DNA of 64,000 nt from Pseudofabraea citricarpa (taxonomy: Eukaryota; Ascomycota; Leotiomycetes; Helotiales; Dermateaceae). This document shows, piece by piece, positions 48,241-58,743 of this stretch (the stretch's first letter is position 1; each line of letters begins with the position of its first letter). The translations under genes were made by a program, and so were the position numbers. The notes below the pieces were generated by a model, which saw nothing but the letters and a program-made list of their open reading frames with translations, searched no databases and was not told the origin of the DNA. Location: NCBI GenBank assembly GCA_029641185.1, contig JAPWGK010000019.1, positions 992,001-1,056,000 on the forward strand, written 5' to 3'.

Positions 48241-48775
48241 TCTTTAGGAACTTTTTGGGGTCTAAAGCGTAGCCGCGTGCTAGCGCGATAATGTAGCCGC
48301 GCCTTATTAGTAGGATCTGCGATTATCAGGCAGTTTATCTGGGACCTTCACATTATGTATATTTAGAAAACATGCATCCTAGGATTTCATTTAATTGCTC
48401 AAATTAAAAGGGTCAAGAATGGCATTTGCCTAGCTTTGCTTTAAAAGTACTCGCTGTATTGAATTATATATTTATAGTCGCGCTCTTTATATCAATGTAG
48501 CTCTAGCTGAGCTCCGTACATCCTAGGAAGATTAATTATATCGATCGCACTTGATTTGTAAGACGATAGAAACAGATCCTGGTTAAAAAGAATACTTGGC
48601 ATCCGTGACCGCCAGCCACATCAAGACTCTGCTTGACCGAAGGTCCACTCCGAAGGGTAGGTTACCTTCAAACAGACTTGTGGGTTTGGTAAGTAAGATG
48701 CAATTGCACAGTGAAAGACTCCCTTTGTTCCGATAAGAATTTACTCGACTCAGTGTTATGTACAAATACCCGCGT
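48241..48775. other. Intergenic gap, PRP22 / NDUFS4
   Basis: This 535 bp gap is AT-rich in its first half. It should contain the PRP22 promoter and the NDUFS4 3' UTR. Nothing else is recognised. Confidence 0.5.
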
Positions 48776-49556
48776 TTACTTCGTTCTAATATGCTTCAAC
48801 TTTTTGTCTGACCATAAAAAGTTGTTGGCATACGCCTTGGGTGCAATCTTTCGCGAATTTGGCTCCTGCACATAGTACTCATAACCCTGCTTTTCAGCGA
48901 ATTTGACGGCATCTTCCTTTGACTTGAATGTCATATGAGTTCCCTGCATAAAGTCTGCAGATGATTGCCAGCCCATCAATGGGTTTTCCCAACGATGGCC
49001 CTTAGGTAATATATCCCAATCCATGCGCCAGTGATGTCCATGCCAGTCTCCAGATTGAGTTGCGGTTTTTGAGGGACGGTAAATCCTAGATTTGTTAACA
49101 GCTAGTTCATGGTATCAGAAATCCCGTTACATACCGAACATTTCGTGCCTGGAGCTCAATCGGCGCTCCTGATAGAACTGCAGCTGCGAGAACCTCTGTA
49201 TCCTCACTTCCGTTCATAACTCGCTTTGGAATTGGTGTAAAGAGTCTTGAAATTGTCAGCAAGGTTCCTGATACAGGGAGAGGCAAAGCTCACGATGAAG
49301 CTTGGTCGGCCTCCGCGCCATAGTCTGGCTTGTTATGCCGGACCTGGGAAGCATTTGCATCTTCATGATTGACTACAGAAGACTCCCCGGATTGGTATGC
49401 TGCTTGCGACTTGTCGGTCTTGGTCAAAGGTACACCACTCGAGGTCTGGCTATCAAATCGCACAGTGCTGGGGAGAGCCTTTCGTCCGCTTAACCCGCTA
49501 TTTCTGAGTAGTCGGCCTGCGATTGAAGGTCGGAGTAGAGACATGGTGTGCTTCAC
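48776..49556 (-). CDS. NDUFS4: Complex I subunit NDUFS4 (NADH dehydrogenase 18/21 kDa)
   Basis: This is an accessory subunit of mitochondrial complex I, located at the NADH-dehydrogenase module in the matrix arm. Exons 49294-49556, 49135-49245 and 48776-49085 give 227 aa. The first ~35 residues are Arg/Ser-rich ([17 protein letters not shown]), a likely mitochondrial presequence. The conserved domain starts at [17 protein letters not shown] and runs through [21 protein letters not shown] and [17 protein letters not shown] to the invariant end [15 protein letters not shown]. Both introns are short (48 and 49 nt). It shares a 259 bp divergent promoter with the ATP synthase f gene. Confidence 0.96.
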
Positions 49557-49815
49557 GACTGGTAATATTGAGAAGCAATTGGTCGATCTTCAATGTCGTC
49601 CCTCGCTGAGGCTCTGGCCGGCTTAGTCATTAGCGCAAATGTGGTTTGCCGGGAAAGCGACATCGTGGTTTTCGACCTCATCAGATCACAATCCACCCCT
49701 CTGCATTTCATCAAGACCCTCTAATTGTGGTAAGTAGCTGCTCCAGCCTCGTTTGTCCCCTATAGCGAGTCAAACCACGATCAATTGGTCTTAACAGCCA
49801 CTCGCAGTCTTCAAG
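49557..49815. promoter_or_regulatory. Bidirectional promoter of two OXPHOS genes
   Basis: Only 259 bp separate the start codons of NDUFS4 (-) and the ATP synthase f subunit (+). A shared element is likely. I see no TATA box. Confidence 0.7.
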
Positions 49816-50412
49816 ATGAGCTTCATTACCCGCCGAGCACTTTCCACTCTTATTCCACCCAAGGTACGCCCAAATCTCGCAATCCGATATTTACTGTAGC
49901 ATGTGGCTAATTGTGCTGCAGGTTGCCTCTCCATCTGTAAGTTTCTATGCCATCGAAAAGGCATCCCGATCAAGCTCTGCTACGGACGACCACCGACAGA
50001 GCCGAGGGAGGTGTTGTGGATAAGGATTAGGATCGTATATTGATTTTGTCATAGGGACTCGGTGCTGCCCAAGATGCCGTCCGCATGAAGCGCGTGGTAG
50101 AATTCTATGAGAAGCTTCCTCGAGGACCAGCACCAGAGGTGAAGGCCAAGGGGCTCATGAACAGATATAAGGCCCGTTACTTCTCAGGAGAGAACGCATC
50201 GCCCATGCGTATGTCACTTAATGCCATTATGTTGGAGAAGTTCTAGCTAACACATTGTGCTAGCTATCATCCACGTTGTTGCCGGTGTTCTCGCTCTTGG
50301 TTATGCGCAAGCCTACTACTTCCACTTGCGTAAGCTCACAGGCAATTGCCATTATAAAAAACGACCCTCTGACTAACAATCGATAGGCCACCACAAGAAC
50401 AATGCCCACTAG
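49816..50412 (+). CDS. ATP17: Mitochondrial ATP synthase subunit f
   Basis: This is a small membrane subunit of the FO stator of mitochondrial F1FO-ATP synthase. The gene is easily missed because no exon exceeds 154 nt: 49816-49863, 49922-49936, 50055-50208, 50264-50329 and 50387-50412, together 102 aa. The product starts MSFITRRALSTLIPPK (a presequence-like start), continues with the 15 nt exon VASPS, then GLGAAQDAVRMKRVVEFYEK and LPRGPAPEVKAKGLMNRYKA. It has one membrane span (IIHVVAGVLALGYAQAYYF) and ends HLRHHKNNAH. All introns are GT-AG and all phases agree. The match to the fungal f-subunit, including FYEKLPRGPAPEVKAKG, is strong. Confidence 0.95.
49922..49936 (+). other. ATP17: 15-nt microexon of the ATP synthase f gene
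   Basis: This exon encodes VASPS in phase 0 between introns 49864-49921 (acceptor TGCAG) and 49937-50054 (donor GTAAGT). Skipping it would keep the frame and delete five residues at the presequence boundary. Confidence 0.85.
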
Positions 50413-51720
50413 ATTATAATGATCGGTAACGGAGGGAAATGGGATTGTACGATGTAGATAAAGTTACCAAGAATACCAATCAAGCTCATCTGAGGACCAT
50501 CCGCGCCCTAATCTTGTGTATGCTGAATGTGTTTGAAGCAAAGGCCACATCAAATTAGGTCTCAGGTGAACAAGCAGGCGTAGAAATCAGATGTCTTGTC
50601 GCAAGGGACGGTTAGTACAGCCCAGCAGTATAGTGCCAAGAGGGCAGCGGTTCTATTGTCCTTAACATCAGACAACCATATTATGGATTTCTGGCACGGA
50701 CAAGCCTTACAGCGAACAGCCATGGTATCTTCAAAAAAGAAATTAAAGAAAAAAGTCGGATAGAAGAGTGGTATGTGAGGTAGGTTTTCGCGCGTGGATA
50801 TACTTATTCGCGAGATATTTTCATGTTCTGTAATTTTGCTGAAAGTAATCTTCTGGTTGTCCTCAAACCCACGGTATCGTGCAGAAAGAAATATGTTGAT
50901 ATGTGTATCTGCATAGCTTATGAAAGCAGTTTTGCAGCTGCCGCTATGAATATACGAAGGTAGATGCTGTTCTGGTTGATGCTCCATAAGTAGTTAGTTC
51001 CTTTGTAATAGCACCTCCAACAGCCAACATTTCTAGTCAATGATTGAAACCGGGCCACTATAGAGAAGACAGCCTTGGAAGCCATCATTGGGCCCTGGCT
51101 GAGAGTTGGTGAGATAGTTAGTCTGTTCCTGGTGCTTTGTTGTGAAGAATGGCTGATGCCGAGTGGTCAGGAGCTAGAATCATCTGACCGTTTCTCTCCC
51201 TTCCCAGTGGCTATGGATCCTTTGTATCTGTAAGGACGATGGCACATTCGCCGTGTCGTGATACATTGCCCTTTGAAAGCATGTACTCACAGGATAGCAA
51301 GGCTGATATCCGTTGACCGCATGCCACTGTTCATAGCAGCTACTCTTGAAACCAATCGTGCAGAACGAAGGATATTATTGCTGGTGCTGAGGCGATCTCC
51401 CCATACTACGGAAAGCCATCGAGGCTGAAGAATTAGCGTCTGCCCCCATCGGGCTTAGCGTGTTCCGCTGTACCTTGACAGAAGTTCGTGTCGAGCAACG
51501 TTGATGAATCAATTTCACCTCCCATACCACGTCCCTAACATCCGCGAAGGAGCTTACGTGAAGATCACTTGAGTAGCATAGTTGTTATCGCGACTCTCGA
51601 CCACCCGATCCTTCAACGTCTCCTAATTCTTCCCGACTCGATCTTAAGCTCGCAAACCCAGAACGACGGGACAACGCATGCGCAGCTTCTGAGGATCTTA
51701 CGCAAACACCCTGAAGACGT
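50413..51720. other. Intergenic gap, ATP17 / RGG protein
   Basis: This 1.3 kb gap contains the ATP17 3' UTR and the promoter of the next gene. An open frame on the minus strand (50562-50987) has no family features and an unusual composition, and I do not call it. Confidence 0.5.
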
Positions 51721-54700
51721 ATGATGGCAACTGAAGCCACCACTGATAACGCCGCGATCTCATCTACAACACCCGATCATGAGCTGGTAAGTCCAGAAGG
51801 GCTGCCTCATAAACGTCCACCGGATTCGCTAACCTCGTGTAGAACAAAGCTGAAGTCCCGTCCGAGAATGCTCTCCCCGATCATCCCAAAGCGAATGGAC
51901 TCTCTGCAGAAGATGGAAGCAAGCAAGAATCTGAGTCAGAGCCGGTGGATGGAGCAATCAATTCCGCAACAGTCAGCATCAGTGGAGGATCGGATACCGA
52001 AGCTACGAAAGCAGAGGCAGCAAAAGGATCTGCGGATGATAAAGGCCACGGTCGTACTACCTCAACCGTAAAGAAATTCGCATCCTTCAAGCCAGTGTCA
52101 GTCAACAAAACCTTTCTGGCAGCGAAAGGTGCTGGCATCGCTGCACCTTCAAAACTCGGGGACAAAGGTTCTGCAACAACTTCAACCAGTCAAACTGGAC
52201 CGACAGCAACACTTAGCGCGAGGCCGCGACTAGTCGCAAAGTCTGGCAGTGGGCTTAGTTCCTCCACTCCTCGAACATCAACTACAGGCAACGGCACAAA
52301 GCCTGGGACCGCGCCTGATGCAAGTGCTGTATGGAATAAGAATAGACGTATGTACACTATACCAGAATACCATGAGACCAATATTAACGTATCTTAGCTA
52401 CCCCTCCTTCCGATCCAAAGCGATTTACCGATGAAGAGTTGAAGCAGCAATATGGTATCCATCTAGCAACGAGACTCCAGTCCGATGATCCTGGAAAGCA
52501 AGCAAATTGGGCGGATATTGACGATGACGACGACGACTGGGCCCCAGAAACAATTGAGTGGACGGATGGTACAAAGATTACCTTACCACAGGCAGATGAA
52601 GTTGTTGCGGCGCCAACTCCGGAACCTGAACCAATCTCGATCCTGAAGGAAACAAAACCAATTGAGATCGCAAAACCGAAATCCCCAGCGCCTCCGCAAC
52701 CAGTGGCTTCCCCAACAGTAAAGACTAGTACATTTGGCTCGGGAAGAGCTGGCCTGGTATTAAAGGGAGCGGCTGAGAAACCTACTCTGGTAGCAAAACC
52801 CCCCGGGCCGCCAACCCCAGTGAAATCACCATGGGCTCCTTTACCACCGGTGGAAAAAGTTGCCCCAGTCAGTGTTGAGGTTCCTCAGACGCAACAACAG
52901 CAGAGTCGTTTCTCGCAGAGAGATTCTCACGGCTTCCAAGGAATGCCCCCTCCAGCAAAAGAGATTGCTGCTGATGATTTCAGTCGATCTTGGAGAGAGA
53001 GTAACTCAAATTCTAGCAGGGAATTGTATAACTCGCAGTCAGGACGATATGAGCCTGTAAATGATAACCGACGAGGTTCTACTCGAAACGATCAACACTC
53101 TCGCCAGCCTGCTGTATTGCAAAGACACTCACATCAGGATCACCCCGAGCCATCTGCCGCTTTCCAGACCCATCGGTCTAGTGGCCAAGATACTGGATAT
53201 GGACGTCGAAGAACTTCTTCAAATGTCAGTGGAGGGAGTGGTTTATTGCGACGGATGAGCAGGGGGCATGACTTGCCACCTCCACAGGAAATGCTGAATG
53301 CTCGTCGAGGCTCACTCGCTGCTGTAAGCGACGCGCCATCTTCTCCAAGAAACTTTTCACCGTCTGGACAACCAAATCAGCGAGGATACCGCGCATCGCC
53401 GGTCATCAGCCATCCCTCGCCACATCCTGTACATGGTCACGTTGTGCCACCTACCTCAGAGGGCGTGCAAGAGGTGATGCAGACTCAAGAAGAAATTATC
53501 GAAGAGCAAAAGAAGATTATGAGAGATAAGCGAGAAGCTGCTATCAAGAGAAGACAAGATGAAGAAGCTAAGGAAGAAGCAGCAAGAAAAGAGCGAATTC
53601 GCCTCAAGCTTGAAGCTATGGGTCCACCCCCCGAATCTAAGAAAGTGAAGAAGGATACACCAAAAGAAGAGCAAACTCCTGCCCCTACCCAGATCCAAGC
53701 TCGGGACGCAGTTGAGTCGAAAGCTGCACCCGCAACAGAATCAAAGGCGAATACAGACCCCGAAAACGCACCAGATTCACTTGAGAACAAGACAGCTGAG
53801 GCACGACAAAAGCAAACCCCTCGCACTAACGGAGCCCAAAATTCCTCTGTGCCTTCAAACTCAATCGCGGCTGAAGGCAGAAGCGCACAATCGTGGCAGA
53901 ATGCACCATCTTCAGGGCCTGATAGATTTAGCACGTGGGGTTCCGCACCACCGCCACAACAGAGCTCTACAAGAAACGTATGGGGTCCTCCAACCAATGA
54001 TCGTAGCCTAGGGAATGGAACTTTCAACCCTGAGCTAGGAAGACTGCCTGAAATGCATCAATCCTCGTCTCACCCTGGACCAATCGGGCCACCAAATGCA
54101 AATCGGGGGAGTGGTAACGGACAGTACCAGCAGGGCCGTGGACGTCCGCCTTACGAATCTCGACCTCCTCCCATCGGACCACCCAACAGACAACAGTCAA
54201 TTGCTGCATGGAATGCCCTGCCTGAGAAACTCGCACAGGACGATGCGATGGCAATGAAGCAACAGCAGGAGGATATTGCTCGAAGGCGCGCAATGGATGA
54301 AGCTGGTATAGCACCAGAACCTTCCAAAACTGTCTTCAAGGATACCTGGCGTCAAGTTTCATTGAATGAAGATGGCTCCCGCAGTAAAGTACAAGCAACG
54401 GTGACTACCTTGCATAGCGAGCAACCTGCAGCATCTCCTGCATGGAACCAAGCCAACAATCCTGGACCTAGGCATGACACTTCTCAACCTCAATTCAACG
54501 AAACCTGGCGCCGAGCTGGAGTCGAACATAGTGTACCGAGAGGTGATGCGCTAAATAGTGGTTCTCTGGCTGGCATGACAGCATCTCCTCCTGTTCGCGG
54601 TTCGAGATTCTTTCCGACTAGAGATGTTCGTTTGGAAGAGCAAGAGACCACTTTTGAACGACCAGGTTCTCCTTCCCCACCTCCACCTACTATGGCTGGA

Positions 54701-55594
54701 CATCCAGCATATGATGGAGATGTTGCTCATCCTCATGTCTCTTTGCCACGGCCACCGCCTGTGGTGAAGTTGCCTCCTGTTCTTGCGCCTATCGGGCCTC
54801 CAAAGCCCGCCACGTTTGCCGCCACTGTCGCAGCACCTCCACCTCCATCTGCCAATTCTGCACGTCCAGTTTATCCCCCACGACCCTCGCATGGTGTCCC
54901 AGAAGGTTCCCGAACATCCCCAGCAGACTGGCAGACTAGGATCAACTCTTTGATTGGACGCAAAAACTCTCCCCCAAAATCACATGCCCTCGCCGTGGAT
55001 TCAGCAAGCAAGAATGCTCTCGAACTGCCAACCTCCAGATCAGCTGCAACGGTCTCTTTTCCCATGTCCGCATCTGGCATTCTATTGTCAGATGATGAGT
55101 ACATATTTACTAAGCCAGCAGCTGAGGAGTGTTTTGAGGAACAAGAGATGGGCTCTTTGCCTGTCATTCGTGTTCCACACAAAGCCCCCGATCTTGCTTG
55201 GACATTAGCACCTCACCCCAAACCAATTCCCAGAAAATTTGTGGTATCTCACATCACTACTGTAGACCCAATCCCTTTCCACGGGAGCAACATGATCAGT
55301 ATCATGTTGCCTGGCCAGACTGAAGCCAAATCTGTCAATGCACCAATGCCACGACAAAAAAGTAATCCCCGACGAGGCCGTGGTGGAGCGTCTCGCAACC
55401 CTTCTTCTTCTACTCATGCTCGGGGCGGCAGAGCAAGAGAATCCCCAAACAACTTTACCTCCTCAAATAACGACCATGCATCATCCTCGTCTAGTCCAAG
55501 TACTGGAGGTCGTGGTAGTGGCTATCGCGGCCGAGGAGGACATGGAGGTTCGCCTTGGACGCCACGGCACGTTTCTACACCTGTTCATACGTGA
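51721..55594 (+). CDS. Large disordered RGG protein of unknown function
   Basis: I do not recognise a named family. Exons 51721-51786, 51843-52347 and 52398-55594 give 1255 aa. The N-terminal ~190 residues are Ser/Thr/Ala-rich and include KKFASFKPVSVNKTFLA. A conserved-looking block follows the second intron: PSDPKRFTDEELKQQYGIHL, then NWADIDDDDDDWAPETIEW and DGTKITLP. Further on lie a Lys/Glu/Arg-rich coiled-coil region (EEIIEEQKKIMRDKREAAIK, near residue 550), long Pro/Gln/Ser-rich stretches with a repeated FNETWRRAGVE/FKDTWRQVSLN-type motif, an ordered patch (PRKFVVSHITTVDPIPFHGS) near 1140, and a C-terminal RGG region (RRGRGGASRN, GRGSGYRGRGGHGG). RGG tails suggest RNA binding or condensates, probably cytoplasmic; this is inference. 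Met2 could also start it. Confidence 0.85.
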
Positions 55595-56400
55595 ACAGTG
55601 TCAAAATATTAGCAACTGCATCATGATGGCAGATGCACATTGATGGACAAATTTCTTTTCGAACAATTCCCGACTTTCTACATTACCTACCCTTGTAACT
55701 GATCCTTATGAACGGGTGTCTCTCAGCGGCTGAGTTGCAATTCGCAACCGGCGTGTACATTGTGCGTTTGATTATGACATGCTTAATGAAAGCTTGGTAT
55801 CATGATCAGGGACGCGTTTGCGGATACGGTGCGAATCACTAATGATTCGGATTGAAAGCTATACCTAATTGAGGCTTGGGCTTAGTTGAGGAATCATTGC
55901 ACCTTGGCTTTGGGCGGTACACGTTCAAGGCGATAGGCCTGACGTTGTGACTTGCTACTGAATAATAAATCTTCAGAAACCCTTGCATTCGTCGTGTCGA
56001 TAGTGACTTGCCTTTGTGATGGAAAACGAATCAACCAATATACTAGACCATAAACTGGGTTAACCATTGATCATCGATAGCGTACCCGCATTGCTTAATA
56101 CTCGAGATTACTTATCGTACTTATGAACCTGTGCCGCCCAAATTTTGAAAGAAAAACTTCCAGCTTGCCAATCACCGAACACATTTACTAAATAAAGAAC
56201 CATTTACTGGAATAGCCGCTAGCCTGTAACAAATTCATAATCACCAGGCCCCAGTGTTTAGTAGCAGACACTGTATTACAGCCTGTGCATTGGTTAAAAT
56301 ACTATGCTACCTACCGTATGACCACTTCTAAGGTCACATATCTCCAAACGCCAACCTCGTTACCATCCAATCCCAGACACGACCTCTCCCAATATTACAT
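55595..56400. other. Convergent intergenic gap, RGG gene / ATG4
   Basis: This 806 bp gap holds two 3' UTRs of converging genes. No other feature is seen. Confidence 0.5.
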
Positions 56401-57873
56401 CTAAGCTTCAAGTACAGTATCCTCATCGTCCTCATCATCGAACGTCTCGACCTCATCTATGGCCCCATCGCGCTCTGAATTCATGCCATGCAGAGCGGGA
56501 TCCTGGTCAGCAATGTGGATGACTGCTTTGCCTTGAATCTGCTTCACAGCTTCTCGCCAAGTTTTCCAGTCATTCTCATCTCGGATGAGGAATGCGATCA
56601 GCATGCTTGGGTCCATCTCGTTAATGTGAATGCGACGAAGCCTTCTCGTATGGCAAGAGTTGATGTCTTCCTCTTTGTAGTCTCCAAGATTCGTAGGTAA
56701 TGGCAAAGCTGGACGGGTCTGGTGTGGGTCTAGATAGAAGAAGTAGTCTCCTTGTACACCAATGAAGTAATGTGAGGAAGAAGGCCGCCCACTAAAAATG
56801 TTACTGTGGTGTACATACAACGATGGCAATATACTTACCCAGCAATACCAATAGACTGTGGCATTTTTAAGGAGGCTTTCAGTGCTTCCCAATACACGGG
56901 TGTGATCTTATCCAACCCCAAACGTGTTCCAACAAGGATTAGAGTCGGCTTAAAGGTTGATCCATCGGCCTTTGCAATACCCATGAACGTATCTTGATAT
57001 ACATCTGAGCCATCTCCTGTTACGTAAACCCGAAGACCCAGAGACTTCTGATCGTTAGTCAATGCCCTGGCTTGGATTAGTTACGGACGAACTATGGTCT
57101 GCAGAGATGGTAATTACTGGATACATCGAGCAGTCGCTGAAGGGCCGAACCACTCTCCAGGATGCTTTCCACAAGCGGTAGCTCCATGCTGAACAAATTT
57201 GTGTATCGAGAATGAGGCTTTAGGGTCATCTGCGAATAGCGATAAGATCTCCCTCTCGGTAGTTTTGGAAGTGCCACGACGCCAGTCTATATTGAAATCG
57301 TTAATGCTATGTTCAAACACACAAAGAGTACGACATGCCTCTTCCCAGTTGCAGCATCACCAAGGAATTCGCCAGTAAGCTCTGGCCAGACCTGATCATA
57401 CATCCCCAACCCGTATCTGAAGTAAAGCCGGCTTGATCGACTAGCTGACTCCGCAATCGTACAGACAGCGACATGGAAGACAATGCCTTTGGGTCTTGCG
57501 ACCTCGGGATAGCAGGGAAATTTGATCGGTATGTGAGCCAAACGCGAGACTCGAAATCATCTAAGAACTGTGACGGCCACCCTCCGTCCTCTTCTTCAGC
57601 CGTGTCTTCGTAGGCCAGTCCAGAGTCGAAGCTGCTTGCCACACTCTCTGGGGGTGTCGCAGCCTGAGTAGGCCGGGCCGTGGGAGCGAGAACGCCTGGC
57701 TCTTCTGGCGGAGGAGTATCTGTGGTTGCTGGTGATTTTGGCTTTGTTACGGCCTTGTATTCCTTGCCTAGGCACCATATCGGGGACCGTGAGGCAGCAG
57801 TGTTGGTAGGCTCTGGGTCCCAGAAATACTGGACAATGTTCCGTCCATAGCGGCCAAAGTCGACATTCGCCAT
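56401..57873 (-). CDS. ATG4: Autophagy cysteine protease Atg4
   Basis: Atg4 trims the C-terminus of Atg8 to expose its Gly and later releases Atg8 from phosphatidylethanolamine during autophagy. Exons 57339-57873, 57118-57286, 56839-57066 and 56401-56791 give 440 aa. The N-terminus [20 protein letters not shown] is typical. The catalytic Cys lies in [14 protein letters not shown]. The catalytic Asp and His lie in [15 protein letters not shown], after [16 protein letters not shown]. The C-terminus is acidic ([13 protein letters not shown]); an acidic C-terminal tail is often associated with Atg8 binding. The first intron appears to use a GC donor: only this joins LQLGRD to WRRG as in the family. 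An upstream in-frame Met (57939) is possible but less likely. The gene diverges from SQS1. Confidence 0.96.
57287..57338 (-). other. ATG4: GC-AG intron of ATG4
   Basis: The donor is GCATGT directly after AAGAG, and the acceptor is ATATAG, for 52 nt. The nearest phase-compatible GT site would insert GMSYSLY in place of a conserved Asp. Confidence 0.75.
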
Positions 57874-58030
57874 GGCGTATCCCAAGAATATTCTTGTGTT
57901 CTGCGTCAAGCAGGAACTTTGTGAGCATGGGGAGGCCAAATGGGCGTAGATATAAGGTGGACTGGCGGCGAAGGCGGGGTTGCTGAAGGGGTGATCGTTT
58001 TAAGGCTGGCGGGACATGAGCGCTCTCATG

Positions 58031-58052
58031 CTGCTGCTGCTGCTGCTGCTGC
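58031..58052. repeat. CTG trinucleotide repeat, seven units
   Basis: Seven uninterrupted CTG units lie in the 5' region of ATG4. On the ATG4 transcript strand they read CAG. Confidence 0.95.
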
Positions 58053-58265
58053 CGAAGGAGGGTGGATATAGTCTTAGTTTGGGACGAGGGCGAGGGAAGA
58101 GCGAGGGCGAGGATGAGGAAGAAGGAGAAAAAGAAAGATAATGAATACTAACAAGATGGTTGATAGGTACGGTACCAAGGTAGGTTGGTCAGTGGTGGTG
58201 AGTGGTGGTGCAGCTGACAGAGTCATTCATTCGCTAATGGGGCTGACCTGACGCTGACGCTGGAG

Positions 58266-58361
58266 CTGGGCTGGGCTGGGCTGGGCTGGTGTAGCTGGCA
58301 TGCCTGGACTTGCTGCTGTCTCAAGGGGCTCGTCTTTCAGCACCACCACCACCACCACCAC
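58266..58361. repeat. CTGGG pentamers and CAC trimers
   Basis: Four to five CTGGG units (58266-58289) and seven CAC units (58341-58361) lie between ATG4 and SQS1. Confidence 0.9.
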
Positions 58362-58743
58362 CTTTAGATACAGTGTAGGTGGGTATAGGTATCTATGTAT
58401 CTAGTATCTAGTATCTACCTACAGTACCTATAGGTACCTACCCTACTAACATCCAGTACCTACCGTAGTACCACACGAAACATCTTCAGCGGTGGGCTTG
58501 CGGGGTTCTCTTCTTATCGATAAGAGGAAACCTACCAGCCTACCTACGGTCCTACGCACGCGCTGCGGTACAGTTGGTAAGTAACTGCTTGTTTGTGCCT
58601 GGCTGGACCTTGCAGCTGAAATTGTTCGCCAGAGACGGAGGCTCCAGGGAAGTTACATCATCGCATCGTCACATCCACAGCATTGTTTACGATGTGTGCA
58701 TCCTAATAAGGCCCTTTACTTCCCCCTTATTGCCTGCTCGAAG

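Larger units (their letters stand above)
57874..58743. promoter_or_regulatory. Divergent promoter ATG4 / SQS1, repeat-rich
   Basis: This 870 bp gap is dense in short tandem repeats: CTG (58031-58052), CTGGG (58266-58289), CAC (58341-58361) and a long TAGGTA/TATCTA series (58374-58455). It must hold both promoters. Confidence 0.65.

Noticed and set aside
50562..50987. Minus-strand 141-codon frame between ATP17 and the RGG gene
   Set aside because: It has no recognisable family and a Phe-rich, Cys-scattered composition typical of non-coding AT-rich sequence.
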